A DNA stretch of 64,000 bases. Origin: Rhodospirillaceae bacterium (GTDB lineage Bacteria; Pseudomonadota; Alphaproteobacteria; Bin65). Under the pieces are notes generated by a model. The model was not told the DNA's origin. It was given only the letters and a program-made list of their open reading frames with translations, and ran no database searches. Each line of letters begins with the position of its first letter. Position 1 is the stretch's first letter. A program made the position numbers and the translations under genes. The stretch is taken from assembly GCA_026709535.1 (NCBI GenBank), contig JAPOST010000161.1:1-64000 (forward strand), given 5' to 3'. This document shows, one piece after another, positions 43,199-51,652 of the stretch.

Positions 43199-43753
43199 AT
43201 GGCCCGGGACGCGCAGCCGGACAAGGCGCGCGACAGAAGTCTGCTGGTATCCGTGCTGGGCCGGTGGCCTAGCCGGGTACTGGCGGTTCTTTCGTGTTTG
43301 TTTCTTTTTGCCATGATGGCTGGAACATTCATCGACGTCGCCGGCCGCTATCTGTTCAACAGCCCGTTGCCAGCATCGGCGGAACTGATTTCCTTCACCA
43401 TGCCGGCGCTGATTTTCTGCGCCCTGCCACTGGTATGTTTCCGTGAAGATAACGTAACGATCGACCTTCTGGATACTTTCGTAAACGGATGGTGGCGCTC
43501 GGCACAGGGGATCTTCGTCAACCTGCTCAGCGCGGCAACGATGCTGTTCATGGCTTGGCGGCTATGGGCCAGACACCTGGATCATGTGGAATATGAGGAT
43601 GTGACAGACGAGTTGTTCATTCCGTTGGCGCCGTTCAGCCTGATGATGGCTGTGTTGTCCGTGGTGGCAGCCGTCGCGCTGATCGCCAATGTTGTGGCGT
43701 ATTCGATCGGCGAGCGGAAACATGCCTCTGATGCAGGACCGGGTGCCTCGTGA
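43199..43753 (+). CDS. TRAP transporter small membrane subunit (DctQ family)
   Basis: 184 residues with four membrane segments (VLAVLSCLFLFAMMAGTFID; ISFTMPALIFCALPLVCF; GIFVNLLSAATMLFMAWRLW; FSLMMAVLSVVAAVALIANV) and the typical DctQ motif DVAGRYLFNSPLPASAEL. It starts three bases after the dctP stop and overlaps dctM by four bases, so all three are co-translated. The poorly conserved family is assigned by order and topology. Confidence 0.93.
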   Translation: MARDAQPDKARDRSLLVSVLGRWPSRVLAVLSCLFLFAMMAGTFIDVAGRYLFNSPLPASAELISFTMPALIFCALPLVCFREDNVTIDLLDTFVNGWWRSAQGIFVNLLSAATMLFMAWRLWARHLDHVEYEDVTDELFIPLAPFSLMMAVLSVVAAVALIANVVAYSIGERKHASDAGPGAS

Positions 43754-45066
43754 CGACGGCGCTGATTGGGTTTGCCGTTCTTCTGACATTATCGTTCCTT
43801 CGGGTGCCGATCGCGATCTCGATGTTGCTCGTCGGTTTCGTCGGGATGTCACTGGTGCAAGGCTGGTACGCAGCGCTGGCCAATGTCGGGGAGACCGCTT
43901 TCACTTCTGCCATCAATTATGAGTTGTCGGTGGTACCGCTTTTCATCTTGATGGGCAATTTCGTGACGCGGGCTCGATTGTCCGAGGAACTCTACACCGC
44001 GTCGAACGCGTTCCTGGGCCATCGCAAGGGCGGGCTTGCAATGGCAACGATCGTGGCTTGCGGCGGGTTCAGCGCCGTGTGCGGCAGTTCTCTGGCGACG
44101 GCGGCGACAATGGCCAAAGTCGCGATGCCTTCGATGCGGCGCTACGGCTATGACGACGGCTTGGCGGCAGGCGCCATCGCCGCTGGCGGCACGCTGGGCA
44201 TTCTTATCCCGCCCAGCGTTCTACTGGTCATCTATGGGATCCTGACCCAGACGAGCATTGGCAAGCTGTTCGCAGCCGGTGTCATTCCTGGCGTCATCGG
44301 CATACTCGGTTATTTGATTGCGGTTCGTGTAGTCATCACCATCTGGCCACATTTGGGACCACCGGGTGAACGAACCGCCTGGCCGGACCGGATGCGCGCC
44401 CTGCGGGGCGTATGGGGTGTGATCTTGCTCTTCGTCTTCGTGATGGGTGGCATTTACGGCGGCGTCTTCAGCCCTACCGAGGCGGCCGGCATCGGCGCCT
44501 TCGGCGCCTTCCTTTTCGCGCTGGCCCGGCGTTCAATGAATTTGCGGGTCTTCTACGAAGTGCTGCTGGAGAGCGCTCTGACGACGGCGATGTTGTTCAT
44601 GATCCTGATCGGTGCGCTCATATTTGCCAACTTCATCAATTACACCGATTTCCCGCCTGCGCTGCTGGGCATGGCCAACAATTTCAAGGATTCACCCTGG
44701 CTGGTTGTGATCGCGATCCTGATCATTTACGTGCTGCTGGGCTGCGTTTTCGAAAGCCTGTCGATGATCTTGCTGACAGTACCGATATTCTTCCCGCTGA
44801 TCAAAAGCCTCGCGCCGGGTTTCGAGATGACGGAAGTAGAAGTCGCGGTATGGTATGGGATCGTGGTGGTGATCATCACGGAGATCAGTCTGATTACGCC
44901 TCCGGTGGGTCTGAATGTGTTCGTACTTCGCGGAGTTCTTCAGGATGTGCGGACTACAACGATCTTCCGGGGCGTGACCGCTTACTGGATTGCCGATTTG
45001 TTTCGCCTTGCCCTTATCGTAGGGCTGCCGGCGCTCTCGCTCTGGCTTCCCAGTTTCGTGAAATAG
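43750..45066 (+). CDS. TRAP transporter large membrane subunit (DctM family)
   Basis: The sodium-coupled translocating subunit, 438 residues with about 12 membrane segments. Characteristic segments: FLRVPIAISMLLVGFVGMSL, VPLFILMGNFVTRARLSEEL, FSAVCGSSLATAATMAKVAM, GGTLGILIPPSVLLVIYGI and VVIITEISLITPPVGLNVFV. The start is GTG 43750 within the dctQ stop. This completes a single TRAP system with the two preceding genes. No terminator was seen before the downstream sigma gene. Confidence 0.95.
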   Translation: MTTALIGFAVLLTLSFLRVPIAISMLLVGFVGMSLVQGWYAALANVGETAFTSAINYELSVVPLFILMGNFVTRARLSEELYTASNAFLGHRKGGLAMATIVACGGFSAVCGSSLATAATMAKVAMPSMRRYGYDDGLAAGAIAAGGTLGILIPPSVLLVIYGILTQTSIGKLFAAGVIPGVIGILGYLIAVRVVITIWPHLGPPGERTAWPDRMRALRGVWGVILLFVFVMGGIYGGVFSPTEAAGIGAFGAFLFALARRSMNLRVFYEVLLESALTTAMLFMILIGALIFANFINYTDFPPALLGMANNFKDSPWLVVIAILIIYVLLGCVFESLSMILLTVPIFFPLIKSLAPGFEMTEVEVAVWYGIVVVIITEISLITPPVGLNVFVLRGVLQDVRTTTIFRGVTAYWIADLFRLALIVGLPALSLWLPSFVK

Positions 45067-45158
45067 GGACGTTGGTATCGACGGCTGATGTACGGACGAT
45101 CGACGAGCGACTGCGCCGTGCAGAGGTTTCCGGCTCTCGAATTTCCGGCGGCGCCTTG

Positions 45159-45187
45159 TGATCCAGATCGGGCCAGCCTGCGTACCA
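45159..45187 (+). promoter_or_regulatory. Candidate RpoE-type promoter upstream of the ECF sigma gene
   Basis: TGATCC at 45159-45164, an 18-base spacer, then TACCA. This is close to the known promoter of the RpoE-ChrR group (TGATCC, N18, TAAGA in Rhodobacter). The same -35 and spacing occur before the rpoH gene at 51575. The -10 keeps only TA, so this copy is less certain; its position fits autoregulation. Confidence 0.5.
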
Positions 45188-45328
45188 TTGCAGACGCATA
45201 CAAGAATCGGCGACATCATGGCGACCCTGCAAACGCTAAATTGTTCCGCAAAGCTGTTCTACCGCAGGTCATCCGTTCGACCACTGCCATTGCGCGGGGA
45301 TGCGGCGCGCCAGGGATGGCGACGAAGC

Positions 45329-45892
45329 GTGACCAGCCCTGACGCCGAACGCTTGCTGATCGCGGTCGCACAACATCGCGACGATCAGGCGTTCGCGAAT
45401 TTGTTCAGCGAATTTGCGCCGCGGATCAAGGCCTTTATGCTCAAGGGCGGGGCGGATGGCGCGGTTGCCGAAGAACTTGCGCAAGAGACCATGGTTCAGG
45501 TCTGGCGTCGCGCATCAAGCTACGATCCCGTGAAGGCGTCGGCGTCGACATGGATCTTCACGATTGCCCGGAACAAGCGGATCGATCGACTTCGCAGAGA
45601 GAGCCGTCCGACCCTTGATCCTGAACTGTATGTATCCAGTCAACCGCAACCCACGAGCCCTTTCGACACGGTCGAAGCGCACCAAAAAAAAGCACTGCTG
45701 CATCAATTTGTGGCGCACCTTTCCACCGAGCAGATCGAGGTTGTGGAGAAGGCCTTCTACCAAGACAAACCCCACTCGGCGATTGCGGAAGATCTCGATT
45801 TGCCGCTGGGTACCGTCAAATCTCGCATTCGGCTGGCACTTGGCCGCCTGAGGATGTTGATAGAGAAACAAGGCATGGAGGAGAACAGCTAA
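45329..45892 (+). CDS. rpoE: ECF sigma factor, RpoE of the RpoE-ChrR (ECF11) type
   Basis: Sigma factor of about 187 residues controlling a stress regulon. Region 2: FSEFAPRIKAFMLKGGADGA, ELAQETMVQVWRRASSYDP and STWIFTIARNKRIDRLRRE; region 4: SAIAEDLDLPLGTVKSRIRL. These match the RpoE that responds to singlet oxygen in Rhodobacter, and the next gene encodes its ChrR-like anti-sigma. The GTG at 45329 gives the family length and a family-like N-terminus. An ATG at 45218 would add 37 residues with no family resemblance; neither start has a strong ribosome site. Stop and chrR start touch at 45892. Confidence 0.92.
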   Translation: MTSPDAERLLIAVAQHRDDQAFANLFSEFAPRIKAFMLKGGADGAVAEELAQETMVQVWRRASSYDPVKASASTWIFTIARNKRIDRLRRESRPTLDPELYVSSQPQPTSPFDTVEAHQKKALLHQFVAHLSTEQIEVVEKAFYQDKPHSAIAEDLDLPLGTVKSRIRLALGRLRMLIEKQGMEENS

Positions 45893-46569
45893 TGATCCAC
45901 CACCGCCCGCCTCACGATATCTTGGTGGATTATGCTACCGGCGCCCTTGCACAGCCGCTTGCCATCGCGGTAGCAACGCATGCTGAGCTTTGTCCCGAAA
46001 GCCTGGCCGAGATCGCTGATATCGAAGCTGTCGGCGGTGTGATGCTGGCCTCGCTGGAACCAGTCAAAATGTCTGAAAACGCGCTCGACCGGGTCATGGC
46101 TCTGGTTGGCGAAATGGACAACCGCATCCCGGATACCGAGATCGATGCTGGTCCAGACATCTCAATGCGAGATGAAATCCGGAAGTCTGCATTGCCGCCG
46201 GCGATTCGGGCAACGCTGGACGGCAAGACAGATACCATCGCGTGGCAGCGCAGGGGTCCGGTCATCGAGTCAACCGTGCTGGACTGCGATCTGGACAATT
46301 ACGAAGTCCGGCTGTTCCGTATCAAGGCCGGCAAAACGGTGCCACAGCATACCCATGAAGGGCTGGAAATCACCGTTTGTCTGACTGGCGGATATACTGA
46401 TGGCCGGGATCGATATGCGCGTGGCGATTTTCAGGTCGCCGATCCAATGGTGAATCACCAACCAGTTGCAGACAATGACGAGCATTGCATTGTCCTGACG
46501 GTCTTCGAGAAAGACATCCGACTGACCAGCCCGCTGGGCCGGCTGATTAATCCCTTCGTCCGACTCTGA
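45892..46569 (+). CDS. chrR: ChrR-like zinc-binding anti-sigma factor with cupin domain
   Basis: Two-domain regulator, 225 residues. The N-terminal anti-sigma domain would hold the adjacent ECF sigma factor inactive. The C-terminal cupin (about residues 115-215) carries the metal ligands HTHEGLE and, later, NHQP, needed in Rhodobacter ChrR for the singlet-oxygen response. In the anti-sigma zinc motif (His-x3-Cys-x2-Cys) the sequence is HAELCPES: histidine 30 and cysteine 34 are present, but the last cysteine is serine 37 (codon AGC). N-terminal histidines (3, 4, 8) are available. The change could weaken zinc binding or sigma binding. Confidence 0.93.
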   Translation: MIHHRPPHDILVDYATGALAQPLAIAVATHAELCPESLAEIADIEAVGGVMLASLEPVKMSENALDRVMALVGEMDNRIPDTEIDAGPDISMRDEIRKSALPPAIRATLDGKTDTIAWQRRGPVIESTVLDCDLDNYEVRLFRIKAGKTVPQHTHEGLEITVCLTGGYTDGRDRYARGDFQVADPMVNHQPVADNDEHCIVLTVFEKDIRLTSPLGRLINPFVRL

Positions 46570-46571
46570 TC

Positions 46572-47357
46572 TTGCTCGCACTCGGGTTCCAAACGGCTTG
46601 GATTGTCGGGGCCAGTACCGGCATCGGCGCCGAACTGGCGCGGCGCCTGGCCGCGAACGGTTGCCGTGTTGTCGTCTCGGCTCGGCAAACTGGAAAACTT
46701 GAAGATCTTGCCGCCGAGGCGTCATCAGATCGCATGACAGCCGTGACAGCCGATGTGACAGACGAAGCATCAATCACTGAAGCATGGGCAGCGGCGCGCC
46801 AGACCCTGCAGGGTCCTCCCGACCTGTTGGTGTTCAATGCCGGCCTGTTCTCACCTGTGGATGTGCGGAAGTTTTCTGCTGCCCTGTTCCGGCAGCACAT
46901 TGAGGTCAACCTGATGGGCGCCGCGCGGGTCCTTGAACACGTGTTGCCAGACATGATTGCGCGGGGTGACGGCCGCATTGTACTCGTAGGCTCTGTCTCT
47001 GGCTATCGGGGTCTGCCCAAGGCTGCGGCCTACGGAGCTTCCAAGGCCGCCCTGATTCATCTGGCGGAAACGCTGCGACTCGAAATGGCCCCGGCGGGAA
47101 TCATGGTGCAGATTGTCAATCCGGGGTTTATCGACACGCCGATGACGGCGCAAAACGACTTTCCCATGCCGCATCTGATGACAATCGAACGCGCCGTAGA
47201 TGCCTTTATTGCCGGTCTGAGAAGCAGTTCTTTCGAGATTACTTTTCCCAAGCGCTTCACGTGGCAACTCAAGCTGCTTCGTCTGCTGCCGTATTGGCTG
47301 TATTTTCGGATCATCCGCCGCATCACGCGACCGGACCGAGGAGCTAAGTCGGTCTGA
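46572..47357 (+). CDS. Short-chain dehydrogenase/reductase of the RpoE regulon type
   Basis: 261-residue SDR: cofactor motif IVGASTGIGAELARRLAANG, NAG-type VFNAGLFSP, catalytic serine in GSVSGYRG and YGASK (Tyr-x3-Lys). It begins two bases after the chrR stop, apparently with TTG 46572, so it is in the rpoE-chrR operon. A similar dehydrogenase accompanies the RpoE-controlled genes of Rhodobacter. The basic C-terminus is membrane-binding-like (LKLLRLLPYWLYFRIIRRIT). Its last codons overlap the convergent DUF3833 gene by 14 bases. Confidence 0.9.
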   Translation: MLALGFQTAWIVGASTGIGAELARRLAANGCRVVVSARQTGKLEDLAAEASSDRMTAVTADVTDEASITEAWAAARQTLQGPPDLLVFNAGLFSPVDVRKFSAALFRQHIEVNLMGAARVLEHVLPDMIARGDGRIVLVGSVSGYRGLPKAAAYGASKAALIHLAETLRLEMAPAGIMVQIVNPGFIDTPMTAQNDFPMPHLMTIERAVDAFIAGLRSSSFEITFPKRFTWQLKLLRLLPYWLYFRIIRRITRPDRGAKSV

Positions 47358-47862
47358 ACACTGCCGTCACGCGGCCCACCAGAATGCCGAACTTGCGGGC
47401 CTGAGAAACGTTCAGCAATTCGCCGCTCGGTCGCAGATACAAGCGGTCATCAAACGACAATACGATTTTTCTGGGTCCGATAGCCACAGCTATGCGATAG
47501 CGCCACCGAACTTCATTCTGCAGCGTTTCTGCTTTCGCAGTGCCGATGACATCTTTAGCGGTTGCAACCATCCGATCATGAGATTGTCGTCGAATGCGCC
47601 ATTCCCGTTCTTCAACCCGTCCGTCGTCATATCGGAAATCTTCTGCAAGGCAGAATACGTCGCCCTCCCAGCGACCGTGCATCGTCATGTTAAAGCCGAG
47701 ACGCTTACGGCCGAATCGGTCGTGGAAGAGACCCGAGCCTTCTATCCGCCGGTTGAAATATTTGAACGTGTCCAGCCCCCCGGACAAACTGGTATTGGCG
47801 CCCGCTCCGTCAGCGTCGGGTGCACGGGTCAGAAGCGTGGTTGTGGAGTGTGTCAGGGTCAA
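47344..47862 (-). CDS. DUF3833 family protein
   Basis: 172 residues matching the DUF3833 pattern (LDTFKYFNRRIEGSGLFHDR, NMTMHGRWEGDVFCLAEDFR, YDDGRVEEREWRI, LSFDDRLYLRPSGELLNVSQ). Function unknown. Members are usually encoded beside cyclopropane synthase, DUF1365 and oxidase genes, as here. Many homologues are lipoproteins; no lipobox is visible from this start, so the true start might differ or the anchor may be lost. It lies 82 bases after the cfa gene on the same strand and overlaps the SDR gene tail-to-tail. Confidence 0.88.
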   Translation of the reverse strand: MTLTHSTTTLLTRAPDADGAGANTSLSGGLDTFKYFNRRIEGSGLFHDRFGRKRLGFNMTMHGRWEGDVFCLAEDFRYDDGRVEEREWRIRRQSHDRMVATAKDVIGTAKAETLQNEVRWRYRIAVAIGPRKIVLSFDDRLYLRPSGELLNVSQARKFGILVGRVTAVFRPT

Positions 47863-47944
47863 GATCTTGATCGCGTGCTGGTTTCAGAACTGTCTAGATT
47901 TTACGTTCGCTCGGCCGATTCGGATCACCCCGACCTGATGCTGC

Positions 47945-49147
47945 TCAAACCCGCAGCAACCCGATTTGTCGGACGTCGATATTGCCCGCTCGGAATCCAC
48001 CTTCGCAGTAAGCGAGATAAAGTGTCCACAGGCGCTTGAACCGTTCGTCGAAACCTTGGCTGGTCAGTTTCGGCCATGCTGTCAAGAACCGCTGGCGCCA
48101 TTCTGAAAGCGTGCGGGCGTAGTGCTGGCCAAAGCCGTCATCGCCAGTAACCTTTAGGCCGGCCTTGCGGAACTGCTCTGCCAATGCCGTGCGGCTCGGC
48201 AGCATGCCGCCTGGAAACACGTGGCGTTGAATGAAATCCACCGATTGCCGATAGCGCGGGAACAGCATGTCATCAATCGTGATGATCTGAAGGGCGGCTC
48301 GACCGCCTGGCGCCAAGACATCACGTATCTTGTCAAAATAGGGCGACCAGTATTTCTCACCGACCGCTTCGAACATTTCGATCGAGGTGACGTGGTCGTA
48401 CTTCTCCGCCACATCGCGATAGTCCCGGAACTGGACATCGACCTTGTCGCCAAGGCTTTCCTTCTGGACGCGCGCGGCCGCATAGTCATGTTGCTCCTTC
48501 GAAATGGTCAACGCCGTGACGTTCACGCCGCGCTCTCGGGCGGCGACGGCTGCAAACCCGCCCCAACCGCAGCCGATTTCAAGGACGCGGTCACCCTCCT
48601 GGGCGCCAGTGATGTCCAGCAGGCGGCGGTACTTGTTTTCTTGACCAGCCTCCAACGGCTCATCTGCACCTTCAAAAACGGCGGATGAATAGGTCATCGT
48701 AGGATCCAGCCACGCCTCGTAGAATGCGTTACCCAAATCGTAATGAGCCGCGATGTTTCGTCTGCTGCCTGTCGGCGTGTTCTGTCTCCGCCGATGCTGC
48801 AGCTTTGCTGTGAATCGGGACCAAGTCTGGAGCAACGTCCAGTCTTTCGAGGGCTCTTGGTGGAGAGCACCCAATTCAATGGCAGCCGCCAGGTCGGGGC
48901 TGTCCCAATCACCATCCAAATAGGCTTCGGCGAGGCCCAATGCGCCACCGAACAGCAGTCGGCGCACCGATCGCCAGCGGTGGACTTTCAGATAAGCGTC
49001 CGGGCCGGGCTCGGTCCCGATCAGGCGACTCAGGCGTCCGTCAGGCCATTCTACCGCAAAGGTGCCGTAGCGGATCTTGCCGCGCAACCATGCCGTGAAG
49101 GCGCGCCGTGCGCCGAAAGGAATGGATTCAGAACTTGCGTGTGTCAT
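47945..49147 (-). CDS. Cyclopropane-fatty-acyl-phospholipid synthase family methyltransferase
   Basis: SAM-dependent methyltransferase of about 400 residues acting on unsaturated fatty acyl chains of membrane lipids. Marks: NIAAHYDLGNAFYEAWLDPT with MTYSSAVF, SAM site VLEIGCGWGGFAAVAARE, TSIEMFEAVGEKYW, and FIQRHVFPGGMLPS. RpoE-controlled homologues in Rhodobacter modify lipids under singlet oxygen, either as cyclopropane synthase or as the methylase of furan fatty acid synthesis; which applies here is open. The start ATG 49147 overlaps the DUF1365 gene by 20 bases. Confidence 0.93.
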   Translation of the reverse strand: MTHASSESIPFGARRAFTAWLRGKIRYGTFAVEWPDGRLSRLIGTEPGPDAYLKVHRWRSVRRLLFGGALGLAEAYLDGDWDSPDLAAAIELGALHQEPSKDWTLLQTWSRFTAKLQHRRRQNTPTGSRRNIAAHYDLGNAFYEAWLDPTMTYSSAVFEGADEPLEAGQENKYRRLLDITGAQEGDRVLEIGCGWGGFAAVAARERGVNVTALTISKEQHDYAAARVQKESLGDKVDVQFRDYRDVAEKYDHVTSIEMFEAVGEKYWSPYFDKIRDVLAPGGRAALQIITIDDMLFPRYRQSVDFIQRHVFPGGMLPSRTALAEQFRKAGLKVTGDDGFGQHYARTLSEWRQRFLTAWPKLTSQGFDERFKRLWTLYLAYCEGGFRAGNIDVRQIGLLRV

Positions 49148-49931
49148 GGTCCTGTCTACCAAACCGGCCAGCGCGTTCGCGAAGGGACAAGCGCTTGCGC
49201 GAGCGAAACGGTGCGCCCTTGATCCAAAGTTTGAGGGCCTCCCAGTAGATCCCCAAGGTTACCTTCAATGTCATCAACGGCTGGCGCAAGAACATGCCTA
49301 GCAGGGCACGGTCGTTCAAATCCGCACGCTTGCCCGAAAGGGTCGCGACCATCAGGTTGGCACCGTCCGGGCCGGTTTCGCGAATAGTCACGGCAATCCG
49401 GTCTGCCGGAGCCGACAATCGGAACTCGTAGCGCGCCGCCATTCCGATAAACGGTGACACGTAAAACTCCTTGTCGGCGTGGTGCGGTGCAAACCTGTCC
49501 TGCCCGCCTGACACTTCAACGGGGATCACATAGGCGTGCCGCCCGCCGAAGGTATTATGCACTTCATAAATGATTGCCCCAATCCGCCCGTCTGCATCGG
49601 CGCAATACCATACCGAAAGCGGATTGAACGCATAACCCAACATCCTGGGAAGGCATAACAGGTAGAGACGCGCGCCGAATTCCGCAAGGCCGGCTTGGTC
49701 AAGCCGGTCTTCCGCCCACTGGCGCAAGGGAGTCTCATCTCGATGGCCGTGGTCGCGGCGACGTACTGAAAAGGGGCGTGATCGATCGACGCCGAACAAG
49801 CGCAAGCGGCGGTCGAGAATTGGCAACTCATCAATGTCGAGCAGGCAATAGGTAACCCGATAGGCCAACTTGTGGGCGGGACCGTGCTTGCGTCTGTGCG
49901 TGACACGGCAGTGATACAATGCCGAAATCAT
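49128..49931 (-). CDS. DUF1365 family protein
   Basis: 267 residues with the DUF1365 pattern: YHCRVTHRRKHGPAHKLAYR at the N-terminus, RLYLLCLPRMLGYAFNPLSV followed by WYC, VHNTFGGRHAYVIPV and ADKEFYVSPFIGMAARYEFR. The biochemical function is not established. The family is nearly always next to a COG2907 oxidase and a cyclopropane synthase-like enzyme, which suggests a shared lipid-modification pathway. ATGA overlap with the upstream oxidase gene. Confidence 0.92.
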   Translation of the reverse strand: MISALYHCRVTHRRKHGPAHKLAYRVTYCLLDIDELPILDRRLRLFGVDRSRPFSVRRRDHGHRDETPLRQWAEDRLDQAGLAEFGARLYLLCLPRMLGYAFNPLSVWYCADADGRIGAIIYEVHNTFGGRHAYVIPVEVSGGQDRFAPHHADKEFYVSPFIGMAARYEFRLSAPADRIAVTIRETGPDGANLMVATLSGKRADLNDRALLGMFLRQPLMTLKVTLGIYWEALKLWIKGAPFRSRKRLSLRERAGRFGRQDHDTRKF

Positions 49932-51310
49932 GCGGTCGATGCCGAGTCGACTGGTCGGGTCCGATCGCCGTCAAAAGGCGCCCGAAATCCCATGCTCTTG
50001 ACAACAGCAAGACCCGCGTTCAGGCCGTCTTCATGAAAGCCATAGCCGCACCATGCGCCAGCGAACCACACATGCCGGCGGCCTTGGATCAAGGGAAGCC
50101 GCTCCTGAGCAGCGACGGCTGCCTGATCGAACTGTGGATGGCGAAAGTCGATTTCATCAACGGTGCATTCCTCGCGCGGTGGTGAGGGCGGGTTGAGGGA
50201 CACAAAGATATCCTGTGACTTCTCGATACCCTGGAGACGGTTCAGCCAGTAGGTCACCGACGTTGGCTGATCCTGCCGATCCGTCTCTGCCCAACTGCGA
50301 CGATCAACGACGTTCCAACTAGACCAGACGGCCTTGCGTCGGGGCATCAGCGACGAGTCGGTATGCAAGAAGGTCCGGTTTGTCTCGAAGGGGAAAGCAC
50401 CCAGAATTGCTGTTTCATCCGCATCCGCATCGCTAAGCAGTTGCAGCGCAACATCCGCGTGAACCGCCAGAATCGCGTCGTCAAAGACCTGCGCGTCGCC
50501 CGCTGCCGGAAGAACCGTGACGCCCTCGGCATCGCGGCGCAACGACCGGATGGGCGTTTGAAGACGTACAGTGCCCGAGAACTGGTTGAGAATGGCTTCG
50601 ACATAGCACCGGCTCTTGCCTGCAACAGTGAGCCATTGAGGTCGACCTTTGAGGTCGAGCAGACCGTGATTCCGGAAAAAATTGCCAAGCGTTTTTGCTG
50701 GAAAACCCAGGATAGACCGGGGCGAACTGGACCAAATTGCCGCCGCCATAGGCAGGATATGCCAGTCGATGACGGGCCGACCGTAGCTGCCGGCCACCAG
50801 ATACGCGCCCAGGGTCACCTCGCCCAGTCGTCGGGCGGCGGTATCCTCCCGGAGGCTACGATAGAACCGAAGCAGGTCGCGAAGCATGCCGAGATAGGAC
50901 GGTCGGATCAAATTCCTGTGCTGGGCGAACAACTGTCGCCAATGGCGCGAGCATGCGTATTCGACGTCGGCCCATTCCAGCGACACGCTAAACGACATGT
51001 CGCTCGGCTGGACAGCGACATCCAGGATATCGAAGAGGCGAGTAAGGTTTGGATAGGTACGACGGTTAAAGACCATGAAGCCTGTGTCGACCGCCAGAGG
51101 TGCGCCGCCTGAACCAACGTCTGGCACGGTGACGGTTCGGGCGTGTCCGCCCACGGTCGCGCCGGCCTCGAACAAGGTTACATCGGCTTGGTGATCCGCC
51201 ATCCAGGCTGCGGACAACCCTGCGATGCCTCCGCCTATGACGGCTATCCGTCTCCGCCCGCGTCGGATAGCTGGCTGGCGATGGGGAATAGCTGCGATGC
51301 CGTCGAACAT
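49928..51310 (-). CDS. FAD/NAD(P)-binding amine oxidase-like protein (COG2907)
   Basis: Flavoprotein of 460 residues with the dinucleotide-binding motif IAVIGGGIAGLSAAWMADHQ, GATVGGHARTVTVPD, DTGFMVFNRRTYPNL and the C-terminal FAD segment HVWFAGAWCGYGFHEDGLNA. COG2907 proteins resemble carotenoid and fatty acyl desaturases. In Rhodobacter an RpoE-controlled member acts on methylated fatty acids in furan fatty acid synthesis (from memory), so the same is plausible here. The ATG at 51310 is preferred to the TTG at 51334. First gene of the minus-strand oxidase-DUF1365-cfa-DUF3833 operon. Confidence 0.92.
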   Translation of the reverse strand: MFDGIAAIPHRQPAIRRGRRRIAVIGGGIAGLSAAWMADHQADVTLFEAGATVGGHARTVTVPDVGSGGAPLAVDTGFMVFNRRTYPNLTRLFDILDVAVQPSDMSFSVSLEWADVEYACSRHWRQLFAQHRNLIRPSYLGMLRDLLRFYRSLREDTAARRLGEVTLGAYLVAGSYGRPVIDWHILPMAAAIWSSSPRSILGFPAKTLGNFFRNHGLLDLKGRPQWLTVAGKSRCYVEAILNQFSGTVRLQTPIRSLRRDAEGVTVLPAAGDAQVFDDAILAVHADVALQLLSDADADETAILGAFPFETNRTFLHTDSSLMPRRKAVWSSWNVVDRRSWAETDRQDQPTSVTYWLNRLQGIEKSQDIFVSLNPPSPPREECTVDEIDFRHPQFDQAAVAAQERLPLIQGRRHVWFAGAWCGYGFHEDGLNAGLAVVKSMGFRAPFDGDRTRPVDSASTA

Positions 51311-51652
51311 GAAATTCTTTCTGCGGTCTTCCAAGAGATACGCCAGTGCCGCGTTTTTGGATTGCCCATTTTTAAAGTGCGAATCTCATACGAAAAAGAT
51401 CCGAACGTTGCGGCTGTGCTACCTTCGGCGGAGCATCGTGATTTGAGACCTTGTTGCGTTCGAGAAGATCCAGGGACGTTTCTTCATGGAGCGCAGCGCG
51501 GAGACCGTCAGCTCTTTTCGGTAATTGATGGCGCAGAGGGCGGCCGCCGGCTGTGTTGAAGGCGGGGGCAACAGTGATCCGTTCGGCGTCGGCCAGCGTA
51601 ATACTTTTGCAGTTACCCCAGCGCGGCAAGCCAAGGCCGATCGGAGCGTCAT
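51311..51652. other. Divergent regulatory region between oxidase operon and rpoH
   Basis: 340 bases. The rpoH side holds the TGATCC-N18-TAATA promoter. On the minus strand no exact TGATCC-N18-TAA was found in front of the oxidase gene; a CGGATC at 51406-51401 is the nearest resemblance and lacks a matching -10. Short frames here show no family pattern. Confidence 0.5.
51575..51603 (+). promoter_or_regulatory. RpoE-type promoter of the rpoH gene
   Basis: TGATCC at 51575-51580, exactly 18 bases, then TAATA at 51599-51603. This agrees with the consensus of the RpoE that is paired with ChrR (TGATCC, N18, TAAGA). Transcription would begin near 51610, leaving a leader of about 45 bases before the rpoH ATG at 51653. 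Confidence 0.75.

Noticed and set aside
45158-45328. Longer N-terminus for the ECF sigma factor
   Set aside because: The extra residues have no resemblance to sigma factors, and the start at 45158 would overlap the candidate promoter; the family-like sequence begins at GTG 45329.
51380-51480. RpoE-type promoter for the oxidase operon on the minus strand
   Set aside because: CGGATC (51406-51401) and TGGATC-like sequences exist but without TAA at 18-base spacing; not strong enough to call.
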